Source: Gremmenia infestans (taxonomy: Eukaryota; Ascomycota; Leotiomycetes; Helotiales; Hamatocanthoscyphaceae). From it: a stretch of DNA of 64,000 nt. Below are positions 25,001 through 35,459 of the stretch, piece after piece. A program made the translations under genes and the position numbers. Under the pieces are notes generated by a model. It made no database searches. It had not been told where the DNA came from and saw only the letters and a list, made by a program, of their open reading frames with translations. The stretch is from positions 1,014,501 to 1,078,500 of the forward strand of contig JAFEVB010000020.1 in the NCBI GenBank assembly GCA_032629725.1. The letters run 5' to 3'. Positions within the stretch are counted from its first letter, which is position 1, and each line of letters opens with the position of its first letter.

Positions 25001-25030
25001 AATAGTGGTCCAAAAACCGATTTCTCAGCA

Positions 25031-25571
25031 AGTGTTCTATTAGGCAATAGCCTCCAACATATGGCTCTCTTCAGCATCCGAGAAAGCTAGAAACCCTTCA
25101 AGGAGTGACATTACACTCAAAACTTAATTATTTTATGTTGACCCGTAAGATTTGGGCCTGAGTTGAGAATTGATGAAATCTTGGTTCAGAGGCTGTGAGA
25201 AAACCGAGACACCTTATCAAGGCGGTGAGTTCAACACAAGTTCAAGTAATGACGACCGCGCCAAATGTCAACATACCCTACACAACCTTCCGAGCACAAA
25301 TTCACTTTCCAAAATCTACCGTTAAAAAGTGAATTGCTCTCCGTATGGTCGTGCGAACACTCGCTAGCAATATTTAAGATGTTCTTATCCTCGACTCTCC
25401 ACAACTCCACGACTCTACAACTTCGCAACTTTTCCAAACTCCCGCACAATCCCAATTTTCAGAATCAACACCTCAGCGCATAGCACAACCCCTTCGTTCT
25501 ACCGTCAAATAAGATTATTTTCACCTACTACTTGACTTGCTATTTCGACCACACCCTCCAAGCACGCCGCC
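25031..25571. other. Promoter region of the HMG-box mating-type gene
   Basis: Normal-composition DNA after the AT-rich block. The last 150 bp are C-rich (ctccacaactccacgactctac, ctaccgtcaaataag), typical of a leader before the ATG at 25572. The short frames on both strands at 25231-25483 are not supported. Confidence 0.45.
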
Positions 25572-26751
25572 ATGACATATAACGTACACAATTACTACAC
25601 TGCACTCGCAGCTCCGTCCGTGGGACAGGTCACAGCTGGACCCTCTTACATCCCGACTATGCTCAACATCGCTGTTCAGAATGCTACAGCAGACGAGAAG
25701 AATCAATTTCAGATTCTGCAACATCAGCATATACAGCACTTGATACAAACAGGCAAAGTGGTCTACCATCTTCCTCGAGGGATGGGCATCAGCTTGGGCC
25801 TGCCAGTCCTCCAAGGAATTGCCGATCAACTCAGGTTGGTACTCTCTTTCATCTTGTCAATATCAACAGCAAGTCACTTACTGACATTTCTATTAGCCTA
25901 CTTGTTGTTACAAACGTATTTGTGCATTTCGATATAAACCAATTAGTGTATCGTATTGGCCAAGTGTCTGACCAACAAGACGTCAATGACACTGCCGGCT
26001 TGAGTATGGTATACTGCGCTCAATTCACTGGCCCTGTTGCCATATCTCATCCCGCAACAACTCAGGCTGGGTCATCACTGCCAGCGACTGCTGAGAAGAT
26101 TCCAAAACCAAGAAACAAATGGATCCTCTACCGGCAATCCAAGCACCAAGAGATTGTCGAGCAAAACCCTGGCATGCACACCTCCGAAATATGTAAGTAT
26201 ACTTCTCTATCGCGTTAGATGCTGAAAGCTGACTACTTCTAGCTAAGATTATCGGCCGGATGTGGAGACTGGAGCGACCCAGCGTGATCTCTCACTTCGA
26301 GAAATTAGCCGCGGCAGAGAAGGAAGCTCATCTTCAAAGACACCCTGGTTATCGGGCACGGAATCGTCGTCCAGCGGAGATCAAGCGACGCAACAAAAAT
26401 GTCACTTCTATCGTCATCAACAAACCTACTCAGGCCTCCAACCAGCAAACAGCAGCTCAACTGAATAGCATGGCCTCCCAAGCCAACGAAGAGTCTGATG
26501 TGAACGAGACCGAAGAATCGAGCCTCAAGAAGCTGTTGGTGAATTTCAACAAGGAGTTCGACAACATGTGCGCTGAGACGGACAAGATCTCTACCGCGAC
26601 TGATAATTTTGCTGAGAAGCAGTCGACTAAATACGATGCCAAATATACCAATAGCTACGACGAGCACCTTGACCATCAAGGCATGATGGTTAGTGCCTAT
26701 AATGAGAGCGATTTCGGATTTAACCTCGATGACTACCTCAACTACCAGTAA
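25572..26751 (+). CDS. HMG-box mating-type transcription factor (MAT1-1-3-like; MAT1-2-1 possible)
   Basis: Three exons, 25572-25834, 25897-26192 and 26243-26751, give 355 aa. The MATA-type HMG box covers residues about 155-235: IPKPRNKWILYRQSKHQEIV, NPGMHTSEISKIIGRMWRLE, then HPGYRARNRRPAEIKRR. The second intron splits the Ser codon of EIS at phase 1, the intron position shared by MAT HMG-box genes. The acidic C-terminus (residues about 260-355) has no known domain. The protein binds DNA and directs mating identity or post-fertilisation development. Identity is uncertain. NKWILYRQ and EISKIIGRMW look to me closer to MAT1-1-3; most MAT1-2-1 boxes read PPNAFILYRQ. It lies between SLA2 and APN2 with MAT1-1-1. 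Confidence 0.85.
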
Positions 26752-28426
26752 ATGTCAAGCCTGGGAACATCAAGTTGAGTTGCGAGCGTCTTAGATTCGT
26801 TAGAAGCATTTCCACAACGTCACGCTTTCGTTACTTCAATCCCCAACACCACCACTTGAAGTCACCAGCTCTTCGATATCATAACAAACTCCTCGATCGC
26901 AATGGCGTCCCCTCAGAGGACCAGCGCCGCATGTGTCACTCGCTCGCTGAAACCAGCATAACTTTTCCTTCAAAACCTCACATATTCTTTGCATGGGATG
27001 GGATAAAGGCAACCACTACGACTCCTCGGACCTGGTACTGTCACACTAAACATCTCCGACTTCTCGAAAACCTTGCCGCGGCTTTTCAAACGGCTCCTGG
27101 TCGGCAGATCGAGGACAACCATCCCCTTTTGGCACGGTCACCTCAGTTCAGTTCTGCTTGTCTACAATACCCGATACGTTGCTTTGCGTTGCGCGTCATT
27201 TCTTCGGCGCGAGAGATCGGTTCTCTTAATGGAAAGGAAAGAAGGAAGGAGGATAGAAATATGGGGAGGCTCTAGGATACTCCAAACAGTCATGTACCGT
27301 GGTCGTTCATCCGTTCTTCTTTCACGATCATCACTCATCACGATGCATCTGATATGAAGAGCCCATCGGACGGCCTTTACATTATGACTTTCATACACTT
27401 TTCTTTTCTTTTGCTTCTTTTCCTTCTATTGTATGTACCACGGAAAAGGAGACATGTCTGGGCATGGAGGAAGCACTTAGATTGGACTCATACACCGGGT
27501 TCTAGAGCCCCTGAACTCTGCATACATCAAAACCTCCTTTCCTTCCACTTCACTTGTGATCCACCCGTGCTACTTGCAAACATAGTTCCAACCTCTCCCA
27601 GCCTCTCCCAACCTGCCCTCAATTAATCTCCAACCATTACCCCGCTCCAGTGAATGAATGCGCCCTCGAGGGGTTGGTGTTGTTCTGCCTCTCGGCCATA
27701 ATTCACTAAGCGATAATGCCATGCGGCCAGAAATCATAGATCGGTACCCACTTAATAGTAGATCGAGGAATTGATACACGCACTCCGGAGGGCATAAGGT
27801 AGGATGAGGAGATCGAGGAGTGATACGCTTTATGTATTTCATTTCCTGTGCTTACATAATTGATATGTGTTCGATAGTACTCTGACATATACAAAGCACG
27901 GCCAATCCCTCAAGGAAACAATTCTCATATCCTTCTTAGTGGAAAGGGGGAAGAACGGAAAAAGGGGCAGATTCAAGATCTCCATACGGCATTTGACTCG
28001 ACTATATTTCTCGACTTGTATAGTCTACGGCTATATTATCGGATACTTGCTCCGATCCTCCTCCTCATCTAGTATATAGGCCATCCTGCCGCAGCGTGAC
28101 CCCTCACCTGACGGAGCGTTGAGGGGGTGGAACAAGAACGAGGTATGAATGCCGCAAATTTGTACTTAAATGCATTAGATGTCCTGAACTCTAGAGAATA
28201 TCTCTAGCCTTCAAGCCTTCATGACTTTGCGTCGCCCGAATTCGATGCCCGAGTCCGAGATGTTTATCAAGTCCCAAATGTAGGGGTAATAGGAGGTTCA
28301 TCTATGAGCAAGCTTTTTGTTAGTGAGAGATTGTCTTAAACCATTAAGGTCTTACCTTTATGAGGGAGATGCCATCACGGGGCCACCAAATTCCCGCGTT
28401 CTGCTTTTCAGCCCTGAATCCATCCC
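26752..28426. other. MAT locus right part, 3' flanks of HMG gene and APN2
   Basis: About 1.7 kb. A 166-codon frame (26775-27275) starts only 24 nt after the HMG stop, but has no recognisable domain or conserved intron; I do not call it a gene. The rest is stop-dense, with a polypyrimidine tract near 27400-27430. The idiomorph border on the APN2 side probably falls here. Confidence 0.45.
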
Positions 28427-30600
28427 TCATGAACCATCCTTAGTCCAATCACTACTCCATATAAACGTCCCACAGCGCCACTGGGTATCCTTTTCCTTCT
28501 TCCCAGAAGGCCCCAACGGCCTTGGACACATGTAGAAAGACCTTCCGCAGTTCACTCCCGGCTTTTTTGTTAAAAAGCTGACGCAAGGCTCGCCATGATC
28601 GCACTTTGGGACAACTCGCTTTGTCAAAAGTTTCGACCATGATTCTTTGGCAACAATTGGATCAATGACATCTTTCTGTTCAGCTACATCGACCTCCTTG
28701 CTGGGTGTCATGCTTTCTGATTTTTTCTGAAATGAAGGATCCGTCGACGCAACGGAAACTGACCCAAGTGCTGGTGTATCAAATGATGCTGTCTCATTTA
28801 TCATCTTGGAATCTTCGTTCAACATAGTTTGGCTTTGTACTTGCTCGGCTGATTGTGGATTCTTGGGTCTGAAAAATCCCATGAGACTACTTTGTCCCTT
28901 CCCTAATGGTGCTTTAGAGGCTGTGGCTGTTTTTGAAGATGCCCCGGACTTCCCACGCTTCTGAGGTTTGGCTGTGCTACTGCCTGCTTCACTTGGCCGT
29001 TTATTGCTTGACGTGGAAGAGCTTGCAGCTAATGATCTGGTAGGGCTGGCTGTAAATACCTTAGCAGGACTTTTCATGGGCGTTGATTTCCGTTGTGATG
29101 GTATAGTAGAGTCTACTGGTGGAGGGGTTTTCGTGTCTCGGGTTCCGTTGAGTGGGAGGTTTTGTTTTCGAGGGAGTTCCTCCATTATCGTCGTCTTGCC
29201 AGTGTTCTCCGCCTTGAATAAATCAGCATTCGAGGAAGAGCTCTCTTTTGTTGACAAGGAAGGCTTCTTCGTGAACATATCGCGGATACTACGACGCCGA
29301 TCAAACTCCGGGATCAGCTTCGCAGACATAGGCAAGAGATCCTTGGTAGACCATTCTCGTTCTCTGTTGCCGCGAAAGAACATGCCATAGCTCATGAGAT
29401 CCCTAATTTCAACCTCGGTTCCTTCAATTTCCACCTTGTCTTTGAAAACCGCGTAGACCGGGCAATGATCAGAGCCCATCAACCCCTCCTGGATGTTAGA
29501 CTCGTAGAACCAGTCCTTGAAATCCTTGCTGCAGAGAACATAATCAATCCGTGACCCAAAATTTCCGGGTCGAGCATTGATCTTCTGCTCCCAGCACGTG
29601 TACATAGCCTTGCGAGTTGGATGAAATGACCGGCAAATATCCCACATCACTGACTCTTCTCTTCCTTCGTCCCTCTCACCAATGACTTTCCCTCCTACCA
29701 ACAGCTGGTTAAACAGTCGTCTCGCAGGGCTCGAGAAATAATCTTCCACCGTGATCCCCTGCTTTTTCAGCTGCTCATCCAGTTTAGCAGTGTCCTGTTC
29801 GTTGCGAGAGATGTTAACATCCCCAGTCAAAAACACCCGTTTGCCAGCTGCCACGAGATTCCGCACCCGAGCGTCTAGAGCATTCAGGAAGCTAATTCGG
29901 AAGTCATCACGGGCATCGCTACTATTTGCTGGGCAGTAGGTACCGATGAGAACAAAAGCCGGAAACTCGAGAATCACGCAACGTCCTTCGGAGTCGAGTG
30001 TCGCAGGATCAACAGAGGCTTCTGAGAGCTGGCTGCCGGTTGGATATCCACCAATCTGTTGGTCTTCGGGGAGGTCACGGAAACTGGTCGTGGAGTTGGG
30101 AGGGGTGAGTATACCAGTGATGCCTTCCTCGGCTCGAATGGGAGCGCAGACTGCATTTCGCGTGTAGATTGCAACCCCAGAGTATCCTAAATATTTGTCA
30201 GGAGGTGATTCATTCATTCTCGATGGCGCGTACCCTTCTTGTGTTTAGGAAGACTAAAGAACGCATCCCAACCGGGAACAAGAACCATATCATCCGTGAG
30301 ATCTTTTCTCTGGATCTTCGTCTCTTGCATGACCACAATGTCTGCTTCGAGGATTTCGAACATAGCCTGAACATGGTTTAGATGAAGCTTCTAAAATGCA
30401 ATTTAGTGTTACATACGGCAAACGTCCTTTCTTGACGCCATGGCTGATACCCGAATGGATTCCTAGTTCGCGTTGGCATAGAGCGTTATAGATGGCGGTA
30501 TACATACCTAATTCCGTTCACTACCATCAATTAGTTTCTATTTTCGGATTCATTGACTCGGAAACCTACCATTCCACGTCGTGATTCGAAAGCCCCGCAT
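28427..30600 (-). CDS. APN2: AP endonuclease 2 (DNA-(apurinic or apyrimidinic site) lyase 2)
   Basis: Five exons on the minus strand, 30600-30570, 30520-30508 (a 13-nt micro-exon), 30462-30417, 30366-30234 and 30186-28427, give 660 aa. The EEP nuclease domain shows ITTWNVNGIR, the metal-binding QETKIQR, GDVNISR and GSDHCPV. A PCNA-interaction box QSSLMGFF sits at about residues 506-513. A C-terminal GRF zinc finger (from about 603, PKCDHGEPC...CGRSFYMC...WRCGTFIW) ends the protein. It repairs abasic sites and 3' blocks in the nucleus. APN2 is the other standard flank of the MAT locus and runs towards it. The protein is a little longer than some homologues because of a Ser/Lys-rich linker. Confidence 0.95.
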
Positions 30601-30929
30601 TTGTTCCATGCTTGCTGGCTGGCAGCGCAGCCTTGCCTTATGGAGTTGCTGCTGTGAGAACTCCAAATAGACGGCTCATCTCCACTCAAAAACCCTCAAA
30701 ATAGGCCGAATCAAGATTACAAAGCCTCAAACCTCGACGCTACACCTTTCACTAATAAGCCGCGTCACAAGTTGTCGCGTAACTGTCTCGAGATCACAAG
30801 TCAGCCGTCATGTCATGATCTTACCACGTGACCCCAATGTCTTGGCACCGAGCTTCCCCGAAATCAAGAACGTACGACAACCTCCTCTTCCTCCCAAATC
30901 ACTCAATTGAACCACAACAACCCGCAACG
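30601..30929. other. Divergent promoter of APN2 and COX13
   Basis: 329 bp between opposite ATGs. A CACGTG E-box lies at about 30825-30830, and a C/T/A-rich leader precedes COX13. Gene order and spacing match other ascomycete MAT regions. Confidence 0.5.
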
Positions 30930-31595
30930 ATGTTTCCACAACGAACCATGCTACGCTCCATGCGCTCTCCAGCTCTCGGCCGCACAATCCAGCGCCGTCT
31001 CGCAAGCACAGAGTCCAAGTTCACCGGCGCCGAGGACAATGCCTTTAACCGTGAGAGGCAGGCTGTCAAGGACCACGCTGCTGCTACCAGCGGTACGCTC
31101 CCCTCCCCTTCCGCTCCCCTTTCTCTTTGGGACTGACGTGTGGCAGATCTCTGGCGCAAACTTTCCATCTAGTAAGTTACGACGAGGAATGGCGAGCGAG
31201 TCTGGGACGTGGGTAGAAGAGAGGGGTTAACATTGAGACTTTGTAGTGCTGTGATCCCAGCCCTGTTGATCTCGGGCGCTAATGCGTACAACCTTTGGAC
31301 TGAGCATTGGGCGCATTGGGAGCACCTTCCGCCCCTTGAGGAGAGGACTGAGTACGAGTACCAAAACATCCGGGCAAGGAACTTCTGTTGGGGGGATGGG
31401 GATAAAGTGAGTTTCTCGTGCCCTGTTGTGGATCTTGATGTGAATGTATGCTAATGATATACTACAGACCATTTTGTGAGTATACTTCAACGCAGTGGAG
31501 CTAATATTGGCGTCTTGGTGTAGTGGGATGTTGCGTGAGCAATACTAACGATTAATAGCTGGAACGACGCTGTCAACTACCACAAGAAGGAATAA
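30930..31595 (+). CDS. COX13: Cytochrome c oxidase subunit VIa (COX6A/COX13)
   Basis: Five exons, 30930-31092, 31147-31171 (25 nt), 31247-31406, 31468-31475 (8 nt) and 31559-31595, give 130 aa. The N-terminus is a mitochondrial presequence rich in Arg and Ser (MFPQRTMLRSMRSPALGR). The mature part has DLWRKLSIYAVIPALLISG, NAYNLWTEHWAHWEHLPPL, YQNIRARNFCWGDGDK and TIFWNDAVNYHKKE, matching Cox6a/Cox13. It is a nuclear-encoded, single-span inner-membrane subunit of complex IV. Two exons are tiny; they are needed to keep the family-conserved DGDKTIFWND junction. It shares a short divergent promoter with APN2, a common arrangement. Confidence 0.93.
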
Positions 31596-31938
31596 GGATG
31601 ATGATGGAGATGTGTGGCGGGAGATTGCGACCGTAGGTAGGAGGGCTTTGCAGAATGGTGGGGAAAGTGCATAAACAGACTGTACATTTTTCATTGAGTC
31701 GAGCAATATCAGATGTCAAAACCAACATGAAGAACTTTGTGATACCGGATTAGCTCTCTTGAATGTGAAATGCGGCACCAGGATCTGGGACATCTTTATT
31801 CCACGTAGCAACTATAAGGAAAGGAAAAGTCGTTGGGCCTGAACAAGGAGGATTTCACTGATACCAACGTGCCCGCATCTAGAGACGAAACAAAGTCGAG
31901 CAAACTTTCATAATCATTACATAGCATGGGTATCATAT
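31596..31938. other. Intergenic region between convergent COX13 and APC5
   Basis: 343 bp of 3' flanking sequence from both genes; nothing else seen. Confidence 0.5.
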
Positions 31939-34372
31939 CTAAGCCTGAGCCAACATCGCCTCCTTTTTCAAGTCCAAATACTTGCTGGCGTAATCATTAG
32001 CCAGCACCGGTTCTCCCACAACCTTCATAATCGTAGCCTTCTTCGCCATCATCTCACACTGCCCTTTGATATCTTCCAGCGCTGAATACTCGTCGAAAGC
32101 CCTATCAATGAACTCCAAACACCTTGTTAGATTCTCTTTCCGCTTCAAACTCCCAGCATCAGCTTTCCCGGCCAAGCCCATGTGTGCATCCACCAGATAA
32201 GAATAGAGTTTCGCATTCATGGAAAAGGTTTCGCATTCAAGCGCTCGAGGCATGATGGCGACTAAGATTTGGGCCGCGGCTTGGAATTCAGAGAGCGAGT
32301 TGAGGATATTGGCTATGGCACCCATCGCAGCCCAAAGAAGTGGGATGAGTCTCGCTCGCCATGCTATACTTGCTGCTCGTACCGCCACCGAAAACCCCTT
32401 CTGTGGACGACCAGATTTGTCCTGTAAGCCCGCTTTTAAAACCAGAAGCTTCACTCGCAAGGCAATGTCGTCCCCCTCTTCCTTCATTGCCGAGGCTAAG
32501 TTTTCAATCTTAGCTAACGCGCGGCTGAAATCGGTGCGTCTGACGAGATAGTCGATATGGAGTAGGTTGATCTCAAAACCGAGATCCGGATCAGAATCAA
32601 CTCCACTGCTTTGCAGAAGTTGTGAAAGCAACTGATCTGCCCCATCAAGATTGTTTCGATGGAGATCCCGTTTCAGACGAAGAATCCCACGGTATTTTAG
32701 CCAGTATTGATTGGCCTTCCATGATCGTAAAGAGTTCTCATCCATGCTCTCCAGTCTCTTCATAGCTTCATCGTACTGGCCTTTCTCGGCTAAGAATTGT
32801 GCAATCCGACAAGAGAACCTCAAGGTGTCATCAAAAAGGGCATATCGAGCATGGCAGCTGAGGAAAATCTCGCAGTACTCCTTCGAAAGGTGGGACACGC
32901 CCAGGCGGCCCCACAACGAAGAGGACATTGCCATCTGTGGTCCCATCATGCTTTTCATGTTCTTCTCCACAATGAGCTGCGAACTCTTCACCATATTTTC
33001 GAAAGCGGTCGCAATACTTTCGCCATTTGACATGCCCAGTTTTGCCTCGCTTAATAATGATGAGCTCCAGAGTGTCCACATCCCAGTCTCTTTGGCTTTG
33101 GTTCGGAGGAAGACGAGACCTTCTCTTTCAACTCCGAGCATATTTGTAGACTCGGATCCCTGAATGAATTTGGGATGGGCTTTGCCAAAGTGGTATAGCC
33201 AGTTGAGCGCGAAGTTCAGGCAAGCCATGTCCTTATTCTCCCTCGCAGTCGAGACTGTCTCAAGCATTGCAGCAACAGCTTCTTCAAAACAACCGAAGTC
33301 TGCTTGCAGAACCGCAAGATTCATAAGGGCATACTGATAGAAGAGGCGGTCTCTGTTCTGCATGGTATAATCAAAATATCGGTGAAGATTATCAAAGGAT
33401 GTAGGGTAGTCGCCAGCTCTCCAAGCATCCAGGAAGCTATACCCATGTCAGCCGGCGCTCTTTGGTTGTAGATAGTCATATAAAGAACTTACTTTTGGTA
33501 ATGAGACAAGCTTGGGACCGTCACGCCACCCTCGAGTATACTTTTGAACTTATCCCTGACTTCGTATGGTATCCTGTTGCCAAATTCTGAAGTCGTGAGT
33601 ATTTGGCCAACAGCAGATATACGATGGACTTACTCTGCATCTGCTCAACCTGGAATTCCAACAGCTTCTCAACATCATCCGTACTGACACCCCCATCATC
33701 TACTCCGTCCAGATCATTCCCATATGCCACAAGTTCCAGCATTTCCGTAGCCTCTGGTCCCCATTCTAACTCCCCATCCTCCAACGCTCTGTCCCCAGCC
33801 CACCTGCCCAGCGCGCCATTCCGCCTTATACAGTAAACCTTCGACTCCTGTCGCCACTTCGCAAACGCAATCCACAGTGCCAGCGCATCGCTGAAACGCA
33901 AACGATCGAATTCGACCTTCGATCTGCGGATGAAGCCCCCAAATGGCGACGTCCGTGAGAGTAGTATCATGTCTTGGGAAGGCGGAGGGATCCCCATCTC
34001 GCTATCTTTCTTAATTTCCTCGGGGCTTTTCGCGAGCAGAAATGCCCTGTTCGCAAAGAACTCATGTAAGGCATTCAGACTATCAATCCCCCACAGCTTC
34101 TCGAGGAATTTGTCCCATAATGTTCGGCCTGGCAGGCCAGCTGCTGACGGATGCGCTGCAAGTAGTGTTTCGAAGGCGTGAAGGTCGAGGAGGAATGGAA
34201 GAGATTCTAGGGAGCTGGAACTTCTAAATTGCGATTTGATTGTGGAGGGCAGGAGTTGATTGAGGACGAAGGATAAGATGGGGATTGTGGATGCGGTTGG
34301 GACGGCGGCTTCGGTGTAGAGCTCGATGAGAGCTAGCAAGCCGATTTTGGAGGGCGTCAAAAAGCGTGTCAT
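31939..34372 (-). CDS. APC5: Anaphase-promoting complex subunit 5
   Basis: Three exons on the minus strand, 34372-33634, 33586-33493 and 33436-31939, give 776 aa. The N-terminal part (MTRFLTPSKIGLLALIELYTE) and the conserved middle match fungal Apc5: IPYEVRDKFKSILEGGVTVP, SLSHYQNFLDAWRAGDYPTS, then FDYTMQNRDRLFYQYALMNL. The C-terminal half is made of TPR-like helical repeats. Apc5 is a scaffold subunit of the APC/C ubiquitin ligase that drives exit from mitosis. It lies in the order APN2-COX13-APC5, as in other ascomycete MAT neighbourhoods. The exon joins are well supported by phase and family sequence. Confidence 0.92.
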
Positions 34373-35210
34373 GATGTCTGGTTACTAGTTTGCTTTATAA
34401 TGTGAAATGCGTCCTCCATTCTCGGAGTAGAACGGTCAATGAGGCCAGAATCTGATGTTATGGAATTTTGAGGATGGCGCGTTGAAGCTGAGGTGGGGAG
34501 ACGCGACTTCTCGGCAAAAGCTGCCACTCTAGTTGAGAAGCATAATTGGCGGTTGTGGGAAAATCTAGGTAGTTGAAGATGATAGTCATGTAATACAATA
34601 AGCAAATTCCTGTCAGTCATTTCATCAGCCAAATGCTACTATTATTGTCAGCATGGCTGAGTGTGAATCCCTTTCATGTGTTGCTAATAACAGATATCAG
34701 TTCTGGTCTATTAGAGCACTTAGCTTAGCTATCAAAGGCCTCGAGAAGCTTTTGCGTTTGGAATGTGTTGTTTGTTTGATGATTTTGTGATAATCTTTAA
34801 CTAAGCTTTACGTCTATACAATCTCTTTTGCTTCTTACATGACATTTTAAACTGTTGCGCTTAGAAAATTTCTCTCTTCCTTTTGTTCGGATTCCTGTTA
34901 CAAGTATTTCACACTTTTCACACGCAAACATGCTTTCATAATGAAATATTATAACACTGCGAAGATACTTATAATTTCAATCACTCTCGACTAACCATAT
35001 GCCTTCAGCTTCTTGAGCCCCAAGTAGGCTTTTCCGGCGTATTGGGCCATTCAATGATCCGCCAGAGCCATGAATAACACAAGCTGCGAGTATATATCAC
35101 CCGCCCCTACTCGTCGTCGCAAAACGCGCAAAACTGCATAATCAAAGACGAACAACCCATATCCTTCTTAGCACGAACGACTGACCATCCCATCCACTAC
35201 CGAAATCAAA
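34373..35210. other. Intergenic region upstream of the small Cys-rich gene
   Basis: 838 bp, AT-rich around 34750-34970. A TATA-like tatatatc lies near 35091-35098, 110-120 nt before the ATG at 35211, followed by a C-rich leader. Confidence 0.45.
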
Positions 35211-35459
35211 ATGTGTCAGGAAACCATCGAAACATACGCCACCTGCCAGTGCCGCTTCCGGAAGATCAAAGTGTGCAAACAGCACTTAGACCACACAAGA
35301 AAGCAGCTTGATCGTATACGGTGTCCAAGACTTGAGTCGAAGAGGATAACAGTTCTGTATGGGGGTTGTGAGCTTCTTGTCTGCGAAGGGAGAAGCGAGA
35401 GTTACTGGATATTTGAGTCAGAGGGTGTCATAGCCGCAGAAGGATGGAAACACGCCTGA
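35211..35459 (+). CDS. Small Cys-rich hypothetical protein
   Basis: 82 aa, intronless. It starts MCQETIETYATCQCRFRK and has Cys at about residues 2, 12, 14, 22 and 38, plus two more near the C-terminus, with several basic residues between. The early MC...CxC...C spacing resembles short orphan proteins of filamentous ascomycetes that have a possible zinc site; I do not recognise a family. There is no signal peptide, so it is probably intracellular. A TATA-like element and a C-rich leader upstream, and an A-rich context before the ATG (atcaaaATG), suggest a real transcript. Function unknown; confidence is moderate because the frame is short. Confidence 0.5.
   Translation: MCQETIETYATCQCRFRKIKVCKQHLDHTRKQLDRIRCPRLESKRITVLYGGCELLVCEGRSESYWIFESEGVIAAEGWKHA

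Larger units (their letters stand above)
24400..25030. repeat. AT-rich, RIP-like degenerate block within the MAT locus
   Basis: About 630 bp, strongly AT-rich and full of TA steps (tatatag, taatata, tagagata). CA dinucleotides are rare here, unlike the flanking DNA. This is the pattern expected of repeat-induced point mutation acting on a former repeat or transposon. No open reading frame of significance and no transposase or reverse transcriptase motif can be seen, so the original element is unknown. It contains two imperfect copies of a roughly 40-bp unit (24795-24835 and 24960-25000). It separates the alpha-box and HMG-box genes. Confidence 0.55.
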
